A DNA stretch of 64,000 nucleotides. Source: Montifringilla adamsi (taxonomy: Eukaryota > Chordata > Aves > Passeriformes > Passeridae). The stretch covers positions 3,267,676-3,331,675 of the forward strand of contig JAGGNK010008781.1 of the NCBI GenBank assembly GCA_017590115.1, written 5' to 3'. The notes below the pieces were generated by a model. The model had not been told where the DNA came from and did not search any database. It saw only the letters and a list, made by a program, of their open reading frames with translations. Every line of letters starts with the position of its first letter. Position 1 is the first letter of the stretch. The translations under genes and the position numbers were made by a program. Shown here one piece after another: positions 51,601-62,940 of this stretch.

Positions 51601-54600
51601 GTGTTTTAGAGAATTATGTCATGATGCTTATATCAACATAACATTGAAGAAACAGTAACTGATATTAAAATTGGGGGGAAATCAACATGTATGTTTTTAT
51701 AAGACAAATCATGTAAGATCTTATAAAACAGATGATTATTTTGAACAGCTGGATCCTTATGACTATGAAACCCTGGAAATTGTCCTGAGAGTGATCCAAA
51801 GTGCTGATGAGAAGAACACCAGCATCCAGCTGAGCCAGGTGTGTCCAGATGTGTGACCTTGCCAATGGCACCTCAATTCTGCTTTGTCTGTTTACTGATG
51901 GAGCTATTCAGCACTGTGTAAATTAATTATTCCATGTACACGTCTTTCCTTCAGAAAATAGCCTTAAAAAAGTGATTTCTGGTAATTTCTCAGTGATTTA
52001 CACTTTCTTATTTCTTTCCCTTTTTTTTTTTCCTAGGCTTTGAGCCTCCTCAAACATCTGAAATCTTACACCAGGATTTCTCCACCAGTGGACCTAGAAC
52101 ACCAGTATGTTTTGGATCAGATGATTCCCCTGTCTCCAGCTGCTCACACCAGGCTGCCCTTTCACCTGCTGTACTTCAGGACTGCCCAGTGTTTCTGGAA
52201 CATTATATGTGAGTTCAGGATCTCAGATTCCCTTTCTCTGCTATCTCTGACCTTCAAAGTGCCCCAGTTTATGTTGTATATGAACTCTAATTCTTCATTA
52301 ATGCAGTTTTCATCCCAACTGCTTTTGAAAGCACTTCTTGTGCTCCCAAATTGCTGCCCAGAGGAGCTAAGATGATAAATACAGTGCAGGGTTTGTTGCC
52401 AAATTCTTTCCTAGGACCTCCAGAATTTATCCACATATTCCCCTTCCCAGCCCAGTGGCGATAATTAGGATCAGATCCTCTCTCTCCCAATGGAAGTCCC
52501 CATCCACCAATAAACTGAAAGTGCTCCATTTCACAGAGGAAGCTGCCAGTGGATTGTGAGACTCACAGGCAACTTTTCCTTTTCAGCTGCAGAGCTCAGT
52601 GAGGAAACCTTCCCAACCCTTCTGTTGATTTCCAAACTAATGAAGGTACAGTAACAGCTTGAAGGAATTGATTTCAATATTGTTCCCTGCGCCCCAAAAA
52701 AAGAAGTTTCCATTTTTCTTTTGCATGGTGTTGGCCTCACTGTAGAAGCTCTGACAACTCTTCATCTACTTTACCACTTTTCCAGGTTTCCCTGGATACC
52801 TTCCACATGTCTGCAGTTCGACATGTCTTTGAAAAAAAACTGAAACCAAAAATATTCGAAATGAGAAGCAGTGGCTGTACCTCCATTGTTAGCAAGGAAA
52901 CCATCAAAACTGTGCAGGCACTTCACTCCTATCTGCTGGCCATAGTCAATCCAGAGTGGGCTGTGGCCATGGCTCACAAGATTGCCCAGGAATTCCCCAC
53001 AGGTGAGTTGCAGATGGGATGGGGAAGGAATGGGAGGCTTGGAACAAGCAGAGCGAGGCTGGGAGCAAACATTTGTTCACTGATCCTGAATAAACCCAGC
53101 AAAGCTGGAGCATGAACATGAATTTGTGTCCTGAATCCAGTTTGGAACAAGAGGTTGGAAAAACACCCATTTGCTATCACAGCATCACCATCAAATCCTT
53201 TTTCCCCCTCTTTCTGTAGAATCATAGAAAGGCTTTAAGGTCCTTCCAGCCCAAACCTGGACACCTTGCACTAGACCAGGTTGCTCCAAGCCCCATCCAA
53301 ACTGGCCCTGTTATCCTGCCAGAAGTTTCTCCATGTTCACACCATCTTCAGACAAGTTTTCCACCAAAAGTCAAGATTTCAGCCCAACTTAATCACTTTC
53401 TCTGCTATTTGAATCCAAATAAATAATATATTTTTGGTCTTTAGACACAAAAGTTTTCCTAATATTTTAAATAGCTTCTAATTTTTTTTAATTCTTCAAA
53501 ATGAAACGGATATAGTATATAGTGTAAGAAGGATTAATGAAAACTTAATTTATTTACTTCTTTCCATTCCTTTTTTTTTAATCTTTAAAAAGGTCCCGAC
53601 CATGTCCAGGCACTGAAATTCTGTCTCTACCTGGCTGAGAAGTGGCTGAAGAGTACTACAGCTAAGGTAAGGGAAACTGCTTGCCAGATTGTTGTGAAGT
53701 CATTACAAAAATCACAAAATACTTATGTTTGTATTTTAATTTTTGGTGTTTTGGGCAGTGGTGTGTAAATTGTACCATAACCAACCCTGATATGGGAAAT
53801 ACTTTAGGGGAAGTGACCCCCAGAAGAATCTCCTCTGTCCTGGAACATTCTCCTGCAAAAATCAGGCTTAGTGTTCTTGGAGTTTGGACAAAAAATGAGC
53901 AGTTTTAGGGAAGAATAATTTGTTCCTTCTCCTGTTGTGTGCATTTTTCTTGCTGCAGGAGAACGAGGTGGAATCTGATCCAGCTTTGATCAATAGCATT
54001 ACTAATTTTTGCTTACAGTTCCAAGACTCTTTAGCTGTTTGCAGGGTTAGATATAAAGAGAATCTGCTTTGACTTGATTCTTAGGCTTGTTTTCACATGG
54101 TTGCCTGTTACAGGGAAAGGTGAATAAGAACCTCAGCTTTGATTTTAAATCTCAAACTTCCTATGGAGTTGTTGAGGCACAAAGAACCCTAAATCATTCT
54201 CTATACTGAGTCACAAGATCAGAGAGAATTATGCCAAAATTAAACTGAAATTTCAACAGCCACAAGTTTTATTATTAATCTTTTTTTTCTTCTACATTTT
54301 ACCTCAAAAATCTCTTAATTTTACCTACTTGGACATATTTTATTTGGCTCTTTCAAAACATTTGCAATTTTTTTCAAAATACCTTTCCTAGCTGGAGCAA
54401 TGTGGTTAATCCTCTCTGTCTGAAGAAAAAAATATCTGTGGGTACAGGTGTGGGGTCACCCCTGAAGAGCAGATCCTGCTGTCCAGTCTGTATAGAGATG
54501 ATTTTTCTTGTGCTTTTGAGTAAAAGAGGCTTTTTTATGTAAAATTCTGTTTTGCTAAAGGGTGAGCCACATGAGAAAGCAGAAGTCCTCCAGAGGAACT

Positions 54601-57600
54601 TACACTTGCAGTACAAGAGAGCAGCAACAGAAAATGTCCTGATAACAAAAAACTTGAACACTGGGGAGCATCTAAAATCCATTGGGAAACCAGCAAATCT
54701 GATTGTTTTACTGTATGAACACCACAGCATAGACCAGAGATTCCAAAATCCAGCTGGCAGAGATTATCCAGGTGAGTTTGAGCAAAGAGAAACTCTTTAA
54801 AAAACCCCAACTCTGGCTTGGAAATAACATTGCACCTCTTCCTGTAGATATCCACGTGGCAGCAAAGGAGATTGCTGAGATTAACAACTTGGATATGAAC
54901 AAAATCTGTGACAAGCTGCTGGCCAAATGGCTGTGTCCAAGCACACCACCCCCAGGGGTAAGAAACTTTGGGATTTGAAGGAAAATTACCTATTTATATA
55001 AAATATGGGCTTTTTTTTCCCTCCACTTGTTCAAAAAGCCTGAGGTTATTCTGTACAAACTGCCTGTAGTACTCAAGAACGTATTTAAGATTTCAGTACT
55101 TCCCTAAAATAGCACAGCAGGGTCTGTAGTGAGAAGAAGGAAATGTTTGAAATGTTTTTCCTTTTCTCTGTGTGGATTCAAGCCTTCCCTTTAGTGCAGC
55201 CAGCCTGAAGGAGTAAAGCAGTTGTAAATACATCAGCCTCATCAAACACTGCTTTTAGCAGGGATATGACCCAGCTATTTATCCAAAGAATGTGGAAAAC
55301 TCATCTAAATTTTCATTTCTTTTTAAAGAAAACCCAAGAAATCTTTGGAGATGTACAGGAGGATGAAGAGCTCCGAAGGTGTGTGTGTTCTCTTACCTGT
55401 AATATGGTGAATGATTTTTAACTAGCCAGTTAAAAATGGCTTTTTCAAGAAACCTAACAGTGGGTGTGTGATTCAGAGCTCATTGTTCTTATTTTTACTT
55501 TCTGCTGACATCACTTTTGAATCATCCAATATTTATTTATACCACAAAACCCCACTGACAATAACTTACATCTGTAAGTTTTTAAGAGTAACTTTTTGGA
55601 GGTTTTCCCCTCCTTTTTCATATCCTTGCTCTCTTTTTGACAGTGAAATATTCACATTTAAGTGACAGTTGATGTGTTGTATTTCAGTAGCTGTACCTGC
55701 ATTAAAAACAAACCCATTTTTGCAGGGTTATTTACCTACTTCAGTCTCGCCCTATGGATTACAGTTCAAGAATGCTTTTTGCAATTACAACATCTGCCAC
55801 ATCTGTGAGTTGCTAAATTCTTGTTTTAGCTTTTTGTCTCATTAAAATCAAGTGTTTTACTGCAAGAGCTTCAACTTTTGGTCTTTGCACCTGTGTTTTG
55901 GATGGTTTGTGATTTGTATGAGCTGTGTTTTTCTCCCCTCACCAACCTTCGGGTTAAAACTGTAATTTTCATGAATTTTGCTATTAAGTCTCAAGAGCAG
56001 CCCTTGAACTCTGGGTTTTCTAAACCTATTGCTGATATTATCTGAACAACTCCATGAAACATTTGCCAGAGCGTTCCTTAAGCTGAAGTAAGACACTGGC
56101 TCACTTTGGCTGGAATGAAAGCAGAGTGGTAAAATTGTTTCAGCAGAGCCTTAACCTCCAGTTTTCCCACACCTAATTACATTTGTGCTACTATATATCA
56201 CAAATGTTTTTCTTGCCTGTATCAATAGTCTGAAATCTAGAAAACTAGAGGGTTTTGTACACCTGGGAAGACCCTTTCTAGTTGTTCAGCCTGTAGTTGT
56301 GACTTTGGGACTGTGTTTTCCCCAGTCTCGCCCTATGGATTACAGTTCAAGAATGCTTTTTGCAATTACAACATCTGCCACATCTGTGAGTTGCTAAATT
56401 CTTGTTTTAGCTTTTTGTCTCATTAAAATCAAGTGTTTTACTGCAAGAGCTTCAACTTTTGGTCTTTGCACCTGTGTTTTGGATGGTTTGTGATTTGTAT
56501 GAGCTGTGTTTTTCTCCCCTCACCAACCTTCGGGTTAAAACTGTAATTTTCATGAATTTTGCTATTAAGTCTCAAGAGCAGCCCTTGAACTCTGGGTTTT
56601 CTAAACCTATTGCTGATATTATCTGAAACAACTCCATGAAACATTTGCCAGAGTGTGCCTTAAGCTGGTGTAAGACACTGGCTCACTTTGGCTGGAATGA
56701 AAGCAGAGTGGTAAAATTGTTTCAGCAGAGCCTTAACCTCCAGTTTTCCCACACCTAATTACATTTGTGCTACTATATATCACAAATGTTTTTCTTGCCT
56801 GTATCAATAGTCTGAAATCTAGAAAACTAGAGGGTTTTGTACACCTGGGAAGACCCTTTCTAGTTGTTCAGCCTGTAGTTGTGACTTTAGGACTGTGTTT
56901 TCCCCCTCAGCCCTTTGGTGACACCCAGCTGACGTTTGCTCACAGGACCAGAGCCTTCAGGTGTTTGCTCTACCTGGCAGACACCACCACTGTGGAATCA
57001 CTCTTCAAGAAACCCATTGAGAAAGTCAAGTAAGAGGAATTTTTTACATATTTAAGGGCACTTTTCAGTGTTATCCTGAGCTTGGATACGTGGATTAAAA
57101 TATGAACATCACTTAACTCCTGCTTTGGGTGGGGGTTATTTTCACAGGTATTTTCTGAAGTGCTGCATTTATCTGGCAGAGTTTGAGATCTTGAATATTC
57201 CATACACTTGTGAATCATTCCACAAGAGCCCTAAGGAAGGCATGATTAAAGGGCTATGGAAGAACCACAGTCATGAACCCAGGGTAGGATTTTTAAATCC
57301 TTTGTAAATTTTGTTACACACTGTGTGAATTTACACCTCTCTGCAAAGCACAGGCTTTTCTAAACATTTTTCTTCAATGTACTCTGGAAATGACAGATAA
57401 AAGCTTTACCCTTTCTACAGTTAGAAAATAAAATACCACATTTAGATGGTTTAGGTTTTGTTCCTCCCATGTGTGCAATAATTTTGGAAGTGGCTTGGAA
57501 AGGTTTGCAGATGATGAATTTCTGTTAAAATGCAGCATGTTCTTGGCTCCCCTTCAGGCTGTGAGACTGGTGACAGAGCTGAGTCTAGAATACCAAGTCT

Positions 57601-60600
57601 ATGATCCCCAGCTCTGGAATGGCCTCCTACAGAAACTCCTGGGCTTCAATATGGTAAGGAATTTTTGAAAGATAAAATTCTGCAGCAAGGGGAGAAAAAG
57701 GCTGGGTTTATCCTGTGATTTGTGAAGAACACGATAGATACAGAAACTATGAACCATTGTTACTCTGAGCTCTGAGATACTGAACTGGTGAAGACTTCAG
57801 GAATTTGAATTTTGATCTTAAATTGTTAAAAATTAACAATTGTTAATTGTTAAACTTTGAGTTTTTTTAAAGCCTTTCAAAATAAATCCTATGGTAATAA
57901 TATGAAGAAAATTATTATTATCAATTTATAACATAATAGGCACATTCTTGTGTGCAAATGTATACAAACTGTGCATACTTGTATTTCCATGTGTGTACAT
58001 GTATACATGAGCCCTAAAATGTATTTATGATGGTGGAAATCCTGATTGTTGCCATTCAGAACCCTAATTGCCTGCGACTGTCAAACATTGTGTAAAGTTG
58101 CTGCAGCCTGAGGAGGTAACAGATGTACCTGGCACTGTGGTTGATAATTTAATTTACTGAACTGCAAAGCAAATTTCCACAGGTGTCAAAGGAACACAGG
58201 TACCTTGAGAAACTCTAAGTTTGCATGCTGCAGACAAAACAAGCTAAATTTGACAATTATGTACAGTTTTCTGTATATTATTGCCAAATCTTCAGAAACA
58301 CCAAAGGACTTGATTTTTTTTTTTTCTTCCAGATTCAGTATCTAAGAAGAGTTTTGGTTGCAATTACTGGGATTCCTTCATTATGGGAGGTAAGCAAATA
58401 TTATCTGGCTCCTCATCTTTTTCTTCACTTAACAGTAATTTTGAGTGTTTGTGTGTCAGCCATGAAAAGATTCTTTTTGAATTCCTGTTATTTCTATGAC
58501 AGTGCAGTATATCAGTAAACATCGGACAGAATCAGTCAGAATATTCCTAAATCTTAGACTCTGAGCTAAGGAAAGCAACATTAGGGAATAATTCAGGATA
58601 AATAAACAGGAATATTGACAGGCTTCCTCCAGGTGCAGTGGGGTGTCTGTGTTTATACACATTTGGTTACACCTGGTTTTGGCTGGAACTTAAAAAACAA
58701 TTTTGTTCCATCAGATTCCCAGCTTCAGCCGAGCCTGGCGCAGCGTGGTCCTGTCCCCTTTCCTCACAGGTAGGGCTGTACTCCCTGCCCTGCCCCTGGA
58801 GTAACTTGGTTGTAGATTTACTACACCTTGTCCTCTTTCTTTCTTTCTTTCTTTCCCAGCCTCGTGTCCACCAAGTCCCAGGCAGCTGCAGGAGTGCAGG
58901 GAGTGCTTTGTGCTCCTGCTCAGGTGAGTTCCCAGCCCTGCTCCTGAACATTCTGTGCATGAGCCAGAGCTGCACTGCTTTTGCAGTGTAAAAAGCACTT
59001 TGTTTCCTTATTTCGGTCACCACAATGCTCTGACTTCTGTAAGGACCCATCACAGCTCAGAGAGCCCAACTTGAACCAAAGTTAATTGGGAAATAGAGTA
59101 GGTTTGGGTTGGGTGGGACCCTAAAGATTATCTGGAGAGGGATCCTACACTACTCTGCAGACACATCTGTGCCAAAGCTCTGCTCTGGGCAGGTGGCCAA
59201 CAATTGGCCTCAAAATAGGCTGTTTAGAGAAACTGGAGGTGTGATTTGGGGTTTTAGAAAATCCTTATTGGTCTGTATTCAGTGAAACTTCAATTTACTT
59301 GGCCATTTTTGGAATTAATGTGAGGTAGAAATATGTTGCTCTACCTGACTTCCAAATCTCAGGGCAGTTTTGCTGACAGCACTGAGCCATCCAGTTAAAC
59401 AAATCACAGCTGAGAACTTCCCTCCTGGTCTCCTGAAGGTGTCCTGTCCTGGCTGACCTGGATATTGTTGGAATTGCTAAACAATACACCCAGCTGGACC
59501 TCCCAGCTTTTGCCCTGGGCTGCCTCTTGGTCTCTCCTCACTCTGAGAAGAGAGAGCAGCAAATTCAGGTAAATCAGTTTTGTGTCCTGTCACTGCAAGG
59601 GAAATGTTCTTAAGCATGTCCTGCTCACCAGGGCAGGCCGGAGGTGAATTCCAGTTTATTTCAACACATCCCTGCTGATAAATGCTCAACATCTCCACCC
59701 TCAAAGGCTTCTAAAGGGATCATGTGAACACTTCCTCCTTTTCTTTTAAAACTTCAGTCATCCCCAGTAGCTTTGTCATCTGACTTTGCCTTTAGAGATT
59801 TTGAGGATGTTTTATGAGATCCCACCCATAAAGCACACGGGGGAAAAAACCCAGTAAAACCCAAGCCAGAGCACAGGTTAAGAAAAGCACTGAATCCTAC
59901 TTTGGAAGCTCTTGACTTCCAAGGAAGATGTTTGAGATGCACCAGCTCTGATAGAAACCTTCTGCCTTAAGGCCTTGTCCTCACCATTCATGAACCTTGA
60001 CATTTCCCCTGCTCCTCTCATTTGTTTCCATTTATTTCTGCTCTGCATTGTTCTCCCAGATGAAGCATTAGAGGCTGTTCCCATATTTGTCACCAGTAAA
60101 TTCTCTGACTTCCAGTCATTAAAGTTGTTCTCAGAAAGTTTTCCTCAAATCACAGCTGTAGTGTTAAGACACTCAGCCTGCTGGCAATGAGTCAAAAAAT
60201 CCTCTGACAGCTACAGCAAAACACCATTTGAGAGAGTTAAAAGCAACTTTCAGTCCAAGCACACAGATCCTGGTTTGATAATTCTGTATTTGCACCTAGA
60301 ATTTCAAAAGATTTCTGAATAAATCAAGTATTTGCTCTGAAGGGAGTGATCCTGCTTTAATCAATCATAGAATAATAATGTTTTGTAACTTATTTTCACA
60401 AGGGTTTGTTATCAACCTGTAAGAAAGAAACTGTGCTGCAACAATTGGATGAACACATGGACACTGGAGAACTGGTAGCATTTGCTTCCCAGGTAAATAA
60501 ATCAAATTTACTTCACTTCCCTTTGACTTGGAGGCTTTTTTGATAGAAAAGTGTTCACAGAATCTTCTTTTCTCTCTCCTCTGATCTTAGCCAGCCTTAC

Positions 60601-62308
60601 CTGACTTTAAATGCTCAAAAAAACATAAAATACTTGTAAAATGCATTTTTATTTATGTTGTGCATCTGAGAAACTTCTTTTACATACGCAGTGCCACGTT
60701 CTGGGCTGTCCCTGTTTGGAGGGCAGCAGAACCACCTTGTTTTTCCTCAATAAATATTTGAGGCTAAAAGGCCAAAGGGTTTGGGAAACTGTACTTTTGC
60801 CTTGCCTTGGGCTGCCTCCCCATGGGCAAGTTTAACTCACTTCCCTCTCTGAATCTGGGATCAGTTTTCATTAAATCTGCCATTTCACAGCGCTTAAATA
60901 AAATGTAAAAAAAACCAAACTCTATTCTTTATAGAGTCCAATATGAAAATTATGAGTTCTTTCCATTCAAAAGTAAAATCTCTTTTGTCTAAAATATTAA
61001 CACTTCTCATTACTAACACTTAAATCTACAGATCAGCTCTTTGGTTTTGGACAGTATCATCAATGAGAAGCTCTATGAACACTTCTGGAAAACCAAATAT
61101 TATCCACTGTTAAAGCAACACCTGATAAACACCCACAGAATAAATGAGCTGGTGGATTATTTTGCCAAAAAGAACTGGTAAGTTAATAAATGGTAAAAAA
61201 TCAGGTAGCATTTGCAGGAATAAATCTCACCTTTATTTAATTTTCCTTCGTTTGAAGTCATGGAGGTTTTCTAATACTTAGTCTCTAAGGATTTTTAAGT
61301 ATTGCTAAGTTAATAAAGAAATAAATTTCACCTCACTAGGATAGTTTTACAGCCATTCAAGACCAAGTAACAGATTGTTAAGCCTGGACTAGCAGCAGAT
61401 CAAATGCAGTTAAAATAGAAGCAACCAGAGTGAAATAATCAAAACCTTGACCTTACCTTTAGGTGAATCCAGCTCAGGGGCATCACAGAGTCACAGCTTC
61501 AGCAATAAAAACATTCAGAAAAAAAATAAATGAGCTGCCTGTACTGAAGACTTGGGAATTGGTGGTTTTGCCACGAATTTTCAAGAATTAAAAGCCCTTC
61601 TTGTTCTCCACTTAAATCCCAAAAGGGGCTGGGTTGGGCCCCACTCACCTGGGGACTCACAGCACCTGGGCTCCTCTGGGGACTGCAGGGCACTGCTACC
61701 ACTGATCCACACTCAGACTGGGACAGGAACCAAGAAACATTTAAATTCTGTACTTATTGATTTTATCAACAGCCCCCAGGAAAAAGGCAGGCTTGCTCTC
61801 TCTACTGGGAAATGACAGGGCCCACCTGACTTCAAAGCTAGGGGATCATACTTTGGTTTTTTACTTCTGTTGTCTAAATTGTTGGCTTTTTAGAGAGCTT
61901 CATTTGACAAAGTTGATCAGCTTTTGCCTCTTACAGCCTTGACGATGCAACAGCCCTGATTCAAGAGTATCAAAAGAAATGTGGAAACCCTGCTCTGGCA
62001 GATGTCCCAGCATCTCATCTTCTGCAGGTAAAACAAACTTTCTCTGCACCTCAGGCACTATTTTCTCCTTTTGCTCTAAAGATTTTCACCCAACTTCTTG
62101 CAAAAATACTTTTTAGCTGATCTACTTTTGTAACATGTGTTGTATATAATAAAATATCCCTTCATTAATTCAAATAATTCATTTTACCTGAACCACATCT
62201 GTGTCCTGGATCACATCCCATTTTCCTAAGCCCTATTAGTGTTGTTCTTTGACCTTCCAGATGTACCTGAATGGATCAGAGGGGTCCTGTGTCCTGGAAG
62301 TGCCATAA
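31487..62308 (+). CDS. KNTC1: Kinetochore-associated protein 1 (ROD, RZZ complex)
   Basis: KNTC1/ROD forms the RZZ complex with ZW10 and Zwilch on the outer kinetochore. RZZ recruits Spindly-dynein and Mad1-Mad2, so it is needed for spindle checkpoint signalling and corona assembly. The start is MWNEIELL at 31487, directly after an acceptor (TTTATCCCAG|GCAAAG). Sixty-three coding exons sum to 2226 codons plus stop, against about 2209 aa in human, with phase kept at every junction. The N-terminal 350-400 residues fit the beta-propeller (LLDSTGLSLLMHIQF, VVGERGGSLHLIH). The rest is the helical alpha-solenoid, including NRLSRLLHKHKFTEAENFAI, then the conserved ROD C-terminal region (PMDYSSRMLF, EGMIKGLWKNHSHE, LWNGLLQKLLGFNM). 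The C-terminus (MYLNGSEGSCVLEVP) comes from a short last exon. The orthology is certain. An internal duplication near exon 53 and a possible extra exon after exon 49 are listed separately. Confidence 0.97.
35365..35390. repeat. (TTTG)n microsatellite
   Basis: About five TTTG units lie in KNTC1 intron 10. No functional implication is seen. Confidence 0.8.
47379..47450 (-). mobile_element. Degenerate CR1 LINE 3' fragment
   Basis: The plus strand carries TTGGGTGGGAAAGAACCTTA, then CCAATTCCAGGGGCATGAGG. These resemble the antisense CR1 3' end (TTGGGTTGGAAGGGACCTTA and the block after it) with several substitutions. It begins just after the donor of KNTC1 exon 38. Confidence 0.55.
48721..48880 (-). 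mobile_element. Probable CR1 LINE fragment
   Basis: The stretch from 48783 onward (GAGCACATCTCCACATCTTC, then GTGTCTCAACCACCTCCCTG and AGAGCCTTTTCCAGAGTCTT) follows the antisense order of the CR1 3' region, in which a phrase like GGTGACTCAACCACCTCCCT recurs. The octamer tail is missing. It lies in KNTC1 intron 40. Confidence 0.6.
53217..53315 (-). mobile_element. CR1 LINE 3'-end fragment
   Basis: TAGAATCATAGAAAGGCTTT begins with the antisense CR1 octamer tail (ATCATAGA). It is followed by GACACCTTGCACTAGACCAG and GTTGCTCCAAGCCCCATCCA, the standard antisense CR1 3' order. It is antisense to KNTC1, in intron 48. Confidence 0.9.
53959..54045 (+). other. KNTC1: Candidate 87-nt cassette exon in KNTC1 intron 49
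   Basis: A strong acceptor (TTTTTCTTGCTGCAG) is followed by an open 87-nt stretch in the phase of exon 49, ending in AGG|GTTAGA, a weak donor. It would insert 29 residues starting E-N-E-V-E-S-D-P between exons 49 and 50, with phase 0 on both sides. The human protein has no matching insertion at this place. It could be a lineage-specific alternative exon, an exon being lost, or chance. Confidence 0.35.
55743..56905 (+). repeat. KNTC1: 581/582-bp tandem duplication across KNTC1 exon 53
   Basis: Copy A is 55743-56323 and copy B is 56324-56905. Both start AGTCTCGCCCTATGGATTAC and run through intron sequence to GACTGTGTTTTCCCC. I see only about half a dozen substitutions and one 1-bp indel (CTGAACA versus CTGAAACA), so they are about 99% identical. 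The left breakpoint is inside exon 53 (codon 1863/1864) and the right breakpoint is in the polypyrimidine tract of exon 54. A collapsed or expanded assembly region is a possible alternative, but the scattered differences argue for a real duplication or a mix of alleles. Confidence 0.96.
56326..56385 (+). other. KNTC1: Duplicated, potentially functional 60-nt KNTC1 exon copy
   Basis: Copy B begins with the last 60 nt of exon 53. The duplication joint puts the exon 54 polypyrimidine tract (CTGTGTTTTCCCC) directly before AG|TCTCGCC, so a complete acceptor is formed, and the original donor TCT|GTGAGT is retained. The piece is exactly 20 codons and phase 0 at both ends. Inclusion would repeat residues 1864-1883 (S-R-P-M-D-Y...A-T-S) without a frameshift. 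Whether it is spliced in cannot be told from DNA. Confidence 0.8.
58832..58856. repeat. KNTC1: (TTTC)n microsatellite forming the exon 59 polypyrimidine tract
   Basis: About five CTTT/TTTC units run directly into CCCAG|CC, the acceptor of KNTC1 exon 59. Length changes here would alter the polypyrimidine tract. Confidence 0.85.
59093..59152 (-). mobile_element. Possible CR1 LINE fragment
   Basis: GGTTTGGGTTGGGTGGGACC followed by CTAAAGATTATCT resembles the antisense CR1 3' end, with a small insertion and a diverged tail. It lies in KNTC1 intron 59. Confidence 0.5.
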
Positions 62309-62756
62309 ATTAACTGAAGATTTCCCCTCTTCCCTCCTCCCTCTGCTGGCAGGAGGTTGGGCTGTGCGTTCACAACTCTTGTACTGCTCAGGAGAACATC
62401 AGACCAAAACCCCCAAAGCTTTTACCAAGAGCCTCCACAACCTCTCCACGTTTTCCAGCTGTTCCAGGCTGCTTCTCCTCCATTCTCCACCCCCACAAAA
62501 CCAGTTCAGACTCACAGCAGAATTTCCTGTTTGGAATCATCAGTTCATACTCAGCACTTTAACTTTTGGGAAGGAGTAAAGTTTATTTCCTTTACTTCTG
62601 TATTTCCTCATGTTCAGGCCTGCTGCCAGGAGCACTCTGAGATGTCACCCACAGCAACAGAACCTTGTCACCACTGTGACAGACTTTTGTAAAACTGCAG
62701 GGGCTGTGGTTCATGTAAAATACTTTGTACACAAACTGTAAGTGTAACTTTACAAA

Positions 62757-62906
62757 CTTATGTATCAGTTTTGGCCTTACACTATAAATAAATGTGTGTC
62801 AATTTTGGCCTTACAGTGTAAATTAAAAATAAATAAACTTATGCATCCATTTTGGCCCCTTACAATATTCTATAACCCTCTTAATTATGAGTTTGTCAAT
62901 AAATGG
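62757..62906 (+). terminator. KNTC1: KNTC1 poly(A) region with repeated AATAAA signals
   Basis: AATAAA occurs near 62786, 62830-62838 and 62899, about 480-590 bases past the stop. The first two follow degenerate copies of a unit containing TTTTGGCCTTACA; a third copy of the unit (TTTTGGCCCCTTACA) lies near 62850. The last signal (GTCAATAAATGG) is the most distal, giving an inferred transcript end near 62920-62930. Confidence 0.7.
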
Positions 62907-62940
62907 ATGTTCCAGTCAATGGAATTCCCTGAATCACATG

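Larger units (their letters stand above)
50571..62930 (+). other. KNTC1: KNTC1 exon map, exons 43-64
   Basis: 43 50571-50680; 44 50867-51077; 45 51749-51838; 46 52037-52208; 47 52587-52645; 48 52786-53002; 49 53593-53666; 50 54561-54771; 51 54848-54957; 52 55329-55378; 53 55726-55804; 54 56911-57029; 55 57148-57283; 56 57558-57653; 57 58333-58389; 58 58715-58769; 59 58860-58923; 60 59439-59568; 61 60403-60492; 62 61032-61177; 63 61937-62027; 64 62261-62308 coding, then 3' UTR to about 62930. They encode residues 1423-2226. The duplicated exon copy at 56326-56385 is not counted. Confidence 0.92.
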
